Part shown: positions 36,901-48,900 of the stretch, piece by piece
Position numbering within the stretch: position 1 is the stretch's first letter
How the letters are laid out: every line of letters begins with the position of its first letter
Source of the DNA: Haliclystus octoradiatus
Lineage: Eukaryota > Cnidaria > Staurozoa > Stauromedusae > Haliclystidae
Assembly (NCBI GenBank): GCA_916610825.1
Contig: OU744451.1
Location: forward strand, 4,987,345 to 5,051,344
Reading direction: 5' to 3'
Length of the DNA: 64,000 bases
Notes under the pieces: generated by a model
Database searches by the model: none
The model's input: only the letters and a program-made list of their open reading frames with translations
What the model was told of the DNA's origin: nothing
Made by a program: the position numbers and the translations under genes

Positions 36901-39900
36901 CTTCGTTAAGAGGGAAACAAAAAATCTAAAACCCAAATTTTGATCTGTTAATTATTTTAGTCATGGTACAAAATGCGCTGGTGAAGTAGCAGCAGAGGCA
37001 GGTAATGGCATTTGTGGTGTTGGACTGTCATTTAATGCCAGCATTGGAGGTAAGTGAATGTTTATTTGATGAGAATTACCGATATTTTAATTGTAAATGC
37101 AGCAATCTTGTTTCCTATTTTAAATAACAGTTTTGCAATACATCTTAAGCCGTGGGCAAACAACATCACCATTTGCGCGATTTTAAATCCTTTCAGAATC
37201 CTTGTCGTTTAGCTACTTTTCTGTTTTGTCTGGCTTGTTGCATTGTGTTACTCCAAATGATTTTTGCTATCGACCGATCTTCGTTATCCTTTTTGGACCA
37301 TGTCATTCAAATTATATTGAACTCTTTTGATGTTGTGGCTTCTCCTTGGCTTCATTTTAAGCTCAGTCTGAGTTGCTCTAGAATAGTCTTGAGAAAGACG
37401 GGTCCGTTTAGCCGCTCTTGAAAAGACTGCTTCAGAGCACGAAAAACACACATCAGACAGAAACAGATTTGTTGCACAAAATTTGCCGTCGATTTCCCAG
37501 GGCTTTACAAGTCAGGCGATCAGTGTCTGAAATAATGCTTATATCATTTTCAGCTTTTTATTAATATTTTGTTAAAGCTTCCTTGCAGAACAAGTTCATG
37601 AACTGTGATGAACTTTTTGATGAACTCTAAGTCATCATTCATGAACAAAATTCAGAATCCATGAACTACAATCGTTCATGAACTGTTATTCAAGTTCATG
37701 AATTTCATAGCAGTTTGTAAAAAAGTAGTTCATGGACCCTTGGAGTTCATAAACGTTCATGAACATTGATGAACTAGAGTCATCATCCACCAACAACCAC
37801 ATTCCAAGGTTATGAACCAGTATTCAAAATCCATCAAATATAATCCAAGTTCATGAACGGTCATGAACTTTTTTGCAGGGATTGGCCTCTAAATCAGAAA
37901 AATGTCAACTTTCTTCTGAATTTGCTCTAGCCCTCTGAAATGTAGGACTGCACAATAACAACTTTTTTTGGGACCTTGCAGTGGACGGCTATATGACTCA
38001 ATAAATTCTAGCAATTTGTGACACTATTTTGGCATATGCACATACAGTCAAACCTGTTTATAACAGCCAGCTATGAGAGGTAGATAAATCGACCATTATA
38101 TGCATGCAAGTGGCCTTTATACACAGGTTTTATTCTATAGAAAATACGATTTTAGGCATTACAAAAGTGACCATTATAGACAGGTGGCCGCTCTGTAGAG
38201 GTGACCGTTATAACAGGTTTGACTGTAATCATATCATATCATTTTACTGTTCAATTTAATAATGCAAAAAGATGATTATACCATTTCTCTGTTCAGGTAT
38301 CAGAATGCTTGATGGAAATACTACCGATACAATCGAAGGCAGTGCGCTAAGCTACCACAACAATTACATACATATTTACAGTTGCGCATGGGGTCCTAAA
38401 GATGATGGCAAGCGATTTGGTCGACCTGGAACATTGGCTAGCAAAGCTTTAGAGCTAGGCACTCAAGAGGTATAGACACAAGGACTCATTACAAGTTATT
38501 CAACTTTGAAACTGCGACGTTTTTGGACGATGTTTTTGTTTGACTAACATTTATTGCAATCACTTTTTTATGTTTCATTTTATTTAAAAAGCTCATGGTA
38601 GATTTGTATTAAATGTACAAAGGTACCAGATGCAAAAAGAATTTTGAAAATCGGTTGAAACAGAATTTATACTTTTGTGTTTTTAGATGACCTACTAAAT
38701 CTTGACAAAAATGTCTGGGACTAGTTCCGGTGCACATTTTTCATAATTTTTTTCTTGGAGTTGGCTCTAAGCTAGAAACTGATTGATTCTAGATGATTTC
38801 CAGTCCTGTTGTATGCTAGTTGAGAATGGTCACCTTTTGGTAAAACATTTGACGACTGCAAACAATGATATAATATTCTGTGTTCCAGGGACGCAATGGT
38901 CTTGGTTCAATCTTTGTCTGGGCAACAGGTAATGGTGGCTTAACAGATGATGATTGTAACTGTGATGGCTATACAACTAGTATTTATACTGTTTCGGTTG
39001 GAGCAATAAGTGATCATGGATTATCAACATACTACACGGAGAGTTGTGCATCGACATTGGCTGTCACGTTTAGTGGTGGATCGCACAGGGAAAAGAAGGA
39101 AAACAAGATTGTAAGTGTTTGTATATAAACATTTGAATATTATATAAAATATGAAGTCAAAAATCAGACAATCATGTTTGCTACTCAAAGCTTCATACCA
39201 ATGCGATGAATAGATTGCCTGGTGTGAAACTTTGAATACGGTAGCAAACATGATTGCCTGATTTTTGACTTCATATTTTATATATTATTTAAAGCTCTGC
39301 TGTATAGCATTGAGCCCTATGTTCAATCAGTAAGACAACTTCCACCACATTATATGTACATTTAAATATAAATTCGTTTTTGCGGAATACATTTGACAGA
39401 ACAAGCAACTTGTAATAACATAATTTACTATTTTTGAATTTTTCTTAATGCAATTTGAATTTGCTGGGTTGCCTAATGGCTTCATAATTATGAATCTGAA
39501 GTCTTGAAAATCTTGAAAATAAAATATTTTGTTGTGATGAACTTCAAACAAAGAACTACTTTGTATCTACTTTGTTTATTTTAAACAAGGAATCAATTGT
39601 TTTTATTTTTCTGGTGTGAAAACATTTTAGTAAAAAGTTGAACAGTTCATGAAGGTTAAATGGCTCCAATTGTCCTGAACTGTTCATGAACTGTTCATTC
39701 ATGAACCCTCACAAGAAGTTCATGAACAGTTCATAAAAATTTGGGGCCATTTAACGTTCACAAACTGTTCATGAATTCCTGAACTGTTTTCGCAGGGGTT
39801 AGATTGATGGGAATTTTATCTACCCTGATAACAACAATGTAAATTTGTTTGACTTTAGATTACAACAACATTGAATCATAAATGTACTGATGAGTTCAAA

Positions 39901-42900
39901 GGTACATCATCTGCCGCTCCTCTTGCTGCTGGAATGATTGCATTGATGCTTGAAGCAAAGTAAGGTTACAACATAAACAATGTAAATAATCATATCTTAC
40001 AGTAAATTCCATTTTCACTATAACAAACTGCTTTATTAAATCTATCACATAATTCTCAACTAAATTCTTTAATTCTGAAATCACATAATTCTCATGGTCT
40101 GACAAAATCGGGGATCCTGGTATCCTAGATTCCGGAAGGCGAGAGCTAATTCAGAAGAAAATTGATATTTTCATGATTTGTTGGTCAAAAATCAACAAAA
40201 AATTGAAGAAAATGTTGAACTTCCTCTAGGATTCCAGAAGGATAAACCTTTTATCGGACCCTCACTACTGGTATACAGTAGGAGATTTTGGATAATATGT
40301 CTTCATGGAAACACAACTCATAACTGACTACCGGTAGATGTATTAATAAATTTTTGAGAAGCAGCCTCGATTTCATTATTTGTTCTTTTATGACACGCAA
40401 GGCAGGTCTTAAATGCGGAATACAGAAGACGTGGAGAGATTTACGGAAGAGTTGAAATAGAGGTTTCTATTGTGTTTTTGAGTATCAAAATGAGACTACG
40501 GGTTGATGATTTTCCGCCTTTCCTGCCATTTATCTGCCGTTAGCAGCGGAAAAACACAAGTGTAGTGCATAAATGTGCAAGTAAATCAAACCGTCCATAT
40601 CCAATATCCATTGCTTCGATCTTCAATCATTTTGAGTTATGTTATTATTACAGTTATTTGATGATAAAGAACATTTATAATTGTGTGTATAATTTACAAT
40701 GTTATAGATATATATATACTGTATATCAGAATGTCTAAAAGCTATACAGTGTAACCCGCTTAAGTGCAAGTCAAAAACACCAACGATTTCCATTGCATTT
40801 AACCGAATATGCACTTATCCGAAAATGTTTAACAAGGATTTGACCATAAAATAGTTGATTTGTTTTCAAAGATAGGTTGCAGTTAAGCGGGAATTTCACT
40901 TATCCGAATTGCACTTAAGCAGGTTAGGCTAGGGTTATATGGACGCACCGAACTCAATTCGAATTAGGTGCGACACCGAATTGCATTAACTTCGCATTTG
41001 CGGTTATACAGACAAACCGAATGTCGACGATCTTTAAAAACTGGCCAAAATGTCACGTGATAGGAAGTAGTTTTCTTGGAATTATACCGCATGGTTTGAA
41101 ACCAGAGTGTTTTGTTTGCATTATTATTCACTTTCAGCGATTTTTCCGTTCTATTTTGCCTATCTATATTTTGAAACTTGTATGAAGTAGTAATCTCTAA
41201 GGTTTGCAAGCATTATTACGGGAGACAGTTTTTGTTCTAACAAGGCATAGTGCTCAGAGCAAATTAAATGCGAATTTCCATTAAAATAACATATTCTGAT
41301 AAAAGCGACCCCAATCCTAGTGCTGATGCATTGTGATTGACTAAAATAAAACGTTTTTAAATGTTTCAAATTATGATTTTGGAAAATATCAGCTTCCCTG
41401 TCAGCCATCTTTCAATCTTATAAACAAGTCACCATAACAACATCCCAAAAGCGATGTTCTTTCTATCGCATTGCCATGGAAACATCCTTTAAAATATTTT
41501 ATGATTTGCACATCCCCCGGTTTATTGCCATATAAGGTAGATAAAGGAGCTCATAGTCACGGCACCATGAGTCGAATGTATTTAGTTCGCTGTGATGATA
41601 GCTCGCTCGTATAATGCGGCGATAAATTTAATTCATGCAGAAGAGCTCCGCACGTCAAGGCCTGACGCACTTAATGTTTTTTGAGGAATGTTGATGATGT
41701 TATACGAAGCGCGCTATCATGAAATTTAATTCGAATGAATGGATTAATTGAGTTCGTTGCGTCCATATAACCCTAGCCTTACACTGTACATCCATCTTAC
41801 GAAGCATCTTACTATCCAATTATGTATTTACTAAATAAAAAATCAAATCAAGAAAGAGACATACGAATTCTTGCTACTCCAGTTTCACACCATTGACGAT
41901 CATGAGGCAATACTTACTCATTTTATTCAATGTTGAATCTCTGATTTGAATATTGAACACTACTAAGGCAACAAAGAGCTTTGACTAACAGCCATAGTTG
42001 CCCTTATCATCTCTCTCTGTAACATCAGCAGGGACAGCCTACCATTACTATCATTAATATTATGCACTAAACATGAATTGTGTCGCTATTTAATCTAGCA
42101 CATGGGGCTGAAGACAAACAAAAGTCATGATGCGTTGTCGAGATTTTTAATAATAAACATATAGAATAGACACAAAGATGAAGCAAAAGCCTTTTCCGTT
42201 ACTCGGAGTTTCACGCGATTACTTTGCGTTCATCAGTCATTAGCCGTCTGATGAACGCAAAGTAAACGCATGAAACTCCGAGTAGCGGAAATGGCTTTTG
42301 CCTCATCTTTGTGTCTATTCTGTATTATTCTCTGTCTTAACAAACATTGAGCACTCTCACATACATGTGTTCACCTCATATTATATTATATTATTATAAT
42401 AATAAACAAATGATTAATGTTACAAATTTGGCACGCATTTGACACGCAAGATACTCACCAAAGAGATTGCTAGAAAACAATTAAGTCAAACAAGCATATG
42501 TATAGTGTGTACATCCTAATGCGAACGAAAAAATCTTATGGAAAGCAAACCATACGCGCAGAGCCAAATCGAAATCTTTATCCAACATCATATTCAAGCA
42601 TTTTGGAAAAAATTTCCTCTTAATACTGCACTTCATTGCCTCAATTTAAGAATTCTTTTCAAGAATGCCTATAACTGCTAATCAGATAAATATCATCAGT
42701 TAATGCTCATTGTGAATATTTAGTCTAGTTTAGGTCAAAAATCGTGCTGCATTATTGGATTTTCAGAAAGAAATCAGTAGCACTATATAAATGGAATACA
42801 GTGAAACCTGTATATAACGGCCAGCCACGAGAGGTAGATAAAACGACCACTATACACAGGTGGCCTTTATATATAGGTTTGATCCAATAGAAAATACTAT

Positions 42901-45900
42901 TTTAGACATTGCAAGGGTGACCACTATAGACAGGTGGCTGCTGTATAGAGGTGACCGTTATAACAGATTTGACTGTATACAAATTTCATGATGTTTTTTG
43001 TTTTTGTTATATTCTAGTCCAAGGCTTAGTTGGCGTGACGTCCAACATGTCATTGTTGAGACAGCATTGATGACCAGTCCACTTGACGAAGGATGGCGAC
43101 GGAATGGTGCTGGTAAATGGTTTAATCAAAAATTTGGTTTTGGTCGAATGGATGCAGCACAAATGGTTGAAAAAGCATTAGTTTGGGAAACTGTTTCAAC
43201 TCAAAAGGCATGTTGGAGTGACAAAAACGAAGGACCATGGTATGTTCTCTATTACAAAATCTATTGTTTAAGGAAGATCTATGGTAAGAGACGGGAAGAG
43301 CTTCATGTTAATTGTATTCTATTCAGTGCTGCCAAGAGAGAGGAAGCCGGGATGATGATTCAGAGTCATCTATTTACAAGAGTTGGGACACTCGTTCATA
43401 TGCATGGCTCTGGGGCAATTACCCTGGGTCCCTGAAAATTTGTGGAGCCTGTAAGGTTTTTCTATTTTTATCTTGAATTTCAGGTTGGTTGTAATTTTAT
43501 TTAGAAATAGTTGTGTTAAAAATTAAAAGCTACAAAATTAAGGTTAAATTTACAAAAATCCCTAGGGCTAAAAATTTCTCTCACTCCTCAACCAGATTGA
43601 ACATATATATCAGTGCTTACCAGCTCCTTCTTGAACAGAAGCTTTTGTGGTTTATGAAAAAATTATTAATAATAAAACAAGAACAATAACAGACATGAAT
43701 TGATATGAAGAAAAATGATGCTTGAATATTAAGCAGTTGGGGACAGTTTTCTTTGAGCTATTGATATTTGGCGCACAGGAGGCATACATGTAAAGAAAAA
43801 AAACGAGAGAAGGTATAAGAAAATTACGAGCTGCCTGGGCGAGTAATTTTCACCTTCGAGTTTTCTCCTGAAGTGAGTCGAGTTTTTTTGTCAAAGTTTT
43901 CTAAACCTTTACATGACTTTCTTGCTCATGAAAACTTCGTTTTAAAAAACCTGATCAAATTGGAGATTCTCATTCGTGATATCCAGTTTGAATTGTAAGA
44001 TCGATTGTGTTTTCGAATCTAGTTTTGCTATGGTGATTTGGCGTCAAACTCTAAACCAATCAGATTAATAGATTCATTTTTGTTATAATACAAAAGAGCT
44101 TGATAATTGCTAGGAATTTTCAAGTTGAGCTCATAATAAGCCTTAGTCAATAGTCTCCCTTATGAATGATTTCCTTCGCTTTTTTCTGATTTCTGCTAGA
44201 CTATTATTCCGACCTCTGCGAAAAGCAATTCATAAAGTGTTCAAAAACATTATCAACTTTTCGTGGCAATTCATGAAGTTTTCTCAAGAAGTTGATAATA
44301 ATGGGACCATTTAACGTTGATTAACCGTCATATTCCCCTTTTCTATTTGTGGAATTATGACATTCATTGTTTTTCTGATATTCAGGCTACTTCCATCATC
44401 TGGATTAGTTCTTGTTTCAACCAACACAACAGCATGTACTGGAGAACCAACTGAAATCCGTAGCCTTGAACATGTTCAAATTGTTATTACTTTAAAACAT
44501 GTGCACAGAGGACATCTTAGCATTGAATTAATTTCGCCTTCTGGTACAAGAAGTCAAATTTTGAAAACAAGGCGAAACGATGACTCAGACAAGGGTTTAA
44601 AGGTGAGCATTAAATCTATGCTTGTCAATCGATAATAGAGAGTTCTCATAGGGTTAAAATAGGGATTCTAAGTCTGAAAAATTATTTTTTAAAGTAATGA
44701 TTGATTCTGATGTACGGTATATTAACTGAAGAAATTGATTGGTAAAAGTTTGAAACCGATCTGATAAGAAAAGACGGAGATATTGATGTTTTAAAGAGTC
44801 GATTTCTGTCTCGCATTTATTTATTTATCTTAATTACTTTATTCAAACTTTTCAATATTCAATATCATTTTGAATCAATTCGAGAACAAATAGAATATTT
44901 ACTTTTTGATAATAAATGTGCGGCAGAAATAGACTCTTTAAAACATCGATATCTCCGTCTTTTCTTATCTAATCGGCTTCAAATTTTACCAATCAAATTT
45001 TTCAGTTGATATGTATTACTTTGAATCCCCTATTATTATATTATCATTTCTGGTCAACCTGACACCATGAACACAAATAACATGAACATTTAGTTATGAA
45101 CACTATACCAAAATGATCCGGTAATCCAAGGTTTCTCTTGCCGAACAGAAGCTTTTAGCTTATTCAAGTCCTGAAGAAACGATAATGATGATGATGAGGA
45201 GGAATCCACTCTGCTACGAAGGTGGGGTAAAAGTTGATCCGGTACGACTTATTATCGAAGTTGAGGTGATTCGATCAGTGTATTTGTCAGAGTTTTGCTA
45301 ATGTATTACAACATTTAATGGGTATAATTTTTTTTCTGATGGCGCCATGCTTATCCAGTACAATTTCCATCCGGTATAGTGGAATCCCCACCTCAACGAT
45401 CAAGAACAAGCTACTTGAAAAATTGGAACCTAAATTTCCAAGGTTTAATCATGTCAAACTTCGAATATAACAATCCGGTTGTTGCAAATTATATTAATTT
45501 AATGTTTGATTTCGTGTTAATTCTTTACATTCTAGGATTGGGTGTTTATGAGTGTTCATTTCTGGGGTGAGGACCCAAAAGGATCATGGACTCTTGTTGT
45601 TACTGATAACGAAAGTAATAATCGTCGTCATTATCTTGATAAAAAGCATCATGGCGATCAAGAAGATGCTACAAGTAATCTACAAGATGATAACAATCAC
45701 CGTGGCGATGATAATAAGAAATTAGATGCGTCTGACTCAGAAGATTTTGAAGGACAAGTATTTCGAAATGATCCAATAAAGAAGATTGAGCCAAAAAAGA
45801 AAGAAACTAAAAAGAAACCAAAACCACAAGTTAAAAAGCCAAAAATAAAGAAAGTTAAAAAATCACCGACAAAGAAAAAAGTTAAACAAAAATCTAAGAA

Positions 45901-48900
45901 AGTTATTAAAAAGAAAGAAAGTAAAAAATTGAAAACAAAAAAAGTAATTAGTATCACAGATACAGAAAACCCTGGAAAAGAAGTTGGTCATAACTCTAAA
46001 GGATCGTCAGCAGTGTTATCGCCAGAAGTTGTGAATCCTGTATCAAGTCCAAATACAGGTCACTCTTCACCAACAAAAAAAGCTGTCCATAAAGCTGGAA
46101 ATAAACAAAAGTTCAACAAACAGAACAGCCCTGATTCTGCTGCAAGACCTACAGTACCACGCACAAGTGATAGTAGTGGCATCAGCAGCATCAATGCAGA
46201 ACAACCTCATGGTGAACAAGGACAACGTCGTCCTGTTAACGATCGAACCAAATACCATCCTCGTGATCCACAGAATGTGATTCAATACCAGCTTGGTAGT
46301 ACTGAATTGGAACAGTCAGCAAGTACAACAGAAGCACCAACGATTGGTTCATATCTTCCTGAATCGCCATCTGTCTCGTCATATCAGACTGGTAATAACG
46401 CAAACCCACAACCATATAAACAACAACAGCCACAATATTCTGGACAGCAACCAGCGTCACAAAACTATACCATGGTTACAACAACAGCAACACCATCAAC
46501 AACTGGAACGAGAAACGTAACGACAGCCCCAACTACCATAGCAACAACTGCAAGTCCAATGATTACGACAATTTCAACTCCGATGACGACAGTTGCAACG
46601 CCTATGACCACAATAAGTAGTATGTTAGTGCAAGCACCACAGTCATCCTATGTAACACCAAGTAATAATGAAAACCGTAGTGCCTATGTGTCACAACAAC
46701 GAAGCGTTGAAAGCTTAGTAAAAAATGTTGTTATTGAATTACTGACATCATTGAAAGGTTCATCTTATAATGCAAATAATACATCATTTGGTACAAAATT
46801 AGAAACATTACGTAAACAACTATCAGATAGTCCGTCATCTGGTCTTAATGATAATGATGTATTCAACGAAACTAAACATTCTAAAACACTTCGAAATATT
46901 AATAAATTATTAACAAATCTTCATAATAATCCTTCGAAAGGAAATATATCAACACATGATCAAGATGTTATTCAAGACATTTTCAAAGTATTTAGAGATA
47001 TTATGTCCTCGGAACATGATTACGGAAGTATTAAATCATTTAAAGACAGAATATCGAATTTCTTAGGGGATAGCAGCTCAAATGAAACTAAATTGATATC
47101 AGAACGTCTTTACGCAGAGTTGAATTCCGACTCTGGTGAACGAAATGCTTCTGAAGTTATCAACGATGTTCTTAGTATTGTTAGTGCAATATTCAGCTCT
47201 GAAAAATTAAATAAACATCGTCGTCGTAATAATCATGGTATTAAACTGCTTGGTAATGTATTGAATATACCTGGTCAAGTTAGTATTGTTTTGGGACAAT
47301 CTCCTGATAGTTATATGCTACCTATTAGCGTTGGTGATGCGACAAGAGCAGCTTTTCTTGGAAACAACAATAGCAATATCGATGCAGTTCGCTATGAGCA
47401 TGTCCACGTTACTCCATCTGATATTTCAGATCAAAAGAATGTAACATCAAATTCTACGTCAACAAATAATACATCATCCGCTAGTCCATACATCCCAGAA
47501 AATAAACCTGCATCGATTGAAACTAAATTATCAAATGATAGTAATGGTGAATCCCAAAAATTACCTGAGAAGCTTACTGCCAATATTTCATCCTCCGCAA
47601 GCAAAGTAGATTCACCCAAAATACCAGTAAATGATTTGAAAATCGATTTAAAACCCGCAGAAGATGTTATGATTGGTAAAAATCTTTCAGTGTTGAGTGA
47701 ACCAAATATTATAAAAATAGATGGGAATGATAATAATAATAAAAAGATCATTGAAAGTACTAATTCACCTAGTAAATCATTGCTAGTAGCAACGGATGGT
47801 AAAGACGAAGCTATCATGACTGTTTTAAAACCAACAACAGAAAGTCTTACAAGTGGAGATAAGAAAGAAAATGTTAGAGGCGAAGGTTCAGGACAACCTG
47901 ACGATAGTATGATTGACGTCACAGTGGTTGTTGATGGTGATGAAAAGAAAAAGCCAGTGGCGCATAATGTTAGTCAGAAGAAACAACATAAGAAAAAGAA
48001 AAAATCTCATGTCATACCAAAAACATTTACTTTCAATGTTGACGAGACAGGTGCCAATTTACTCACGCCACCTGGTGCTGCATCTCAGATTATTATGCAA
48101 GATACACATCATACACCAACACGATCTCATATTGAAAAGAATCGATTTCTTAAACATCATCGTCGTCATCATCAACGTCATCAAATCAATCCTGATGTAG
48201 TATCGCTTCCTGCAAATGACGAAGCACAATATCGTAATGATAACAGTTACGAAGGACCTATGCCTTTTTTTTCCATGCCTGTTCCTGATCGTCAAGAATT
48301 TAATGTTGTACCATCTTATGTTGATCCGTTTTTATCATTGTTACCTGAGGTGGAGAATAATAATGCACAAATGCCAGAAGAAGAGACTCTCACAGAGGGA
48401 CGTACAAATTATATTGAAAACAACAATAGATATCATGAAATTAATAGAAGATCACATATTGATGGCGATAACAACGATAATGAAGTTTGGGAAAATCAAA
48501 TCAGTGATCAGAATAATGCTCCATTAAAATTCAGAAGAGACAGTGAAACTGAATCAATTGCCATGCCTAACAACCCTAATTTCAAATATCTGTTGAGCGA
48601 TCAATCTAATGGAGATTATTTATACAGAGATAGGAGACAAATTGAGACACAATATGATCAATCTCAACAACATTTGTTGTTGAAGAGAAAACGGAGATCC
48701 GTTGAAGAATCTGCAGATGATGGAACAAGTACTGATGAACCACATGTTGTGAAACGTTCTGCTATCTTTAGTGAAATGGTACCTGAACCTCAACGTAAAC
48801 ATAGTTTGTCCAGAAGATTAGGATTTAAAGGTAGACATCATGTGTTTCCATTGCGACATCATAGAAGGCATCGTACTGGATTTAAACGATCAAATGTGGC

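Larger units (their letters stand above)
42160..42390. mobile_element. Inverted pair of hammerhead modules, well preserved
   Basis: Palindromic arms 42160-42236 and 42245-42322 end in AATAGACACAAAGATGA at both sides. The tail 'ctgtcttaacaaacattgagcactc' (42331-42355) matches the 5215 copy. Related to the Penelope cluster at 4.3-5.8 kb. Confidence 0.65.

Noticed and set aside
38889..39110. PC2 identity for the convertase
   Set aside because: PC2 has Asp at the oxyanion position; here it is Asn (WATGNGG), and the prodomain and P-domain motifs are closer to PC1/3.
45697..48802. Long antisense frames opposite the convertase exon (up to 163 codons)
   Set aside because: They are shadows of the low-complexity lysine- and serine-rich coding strand.
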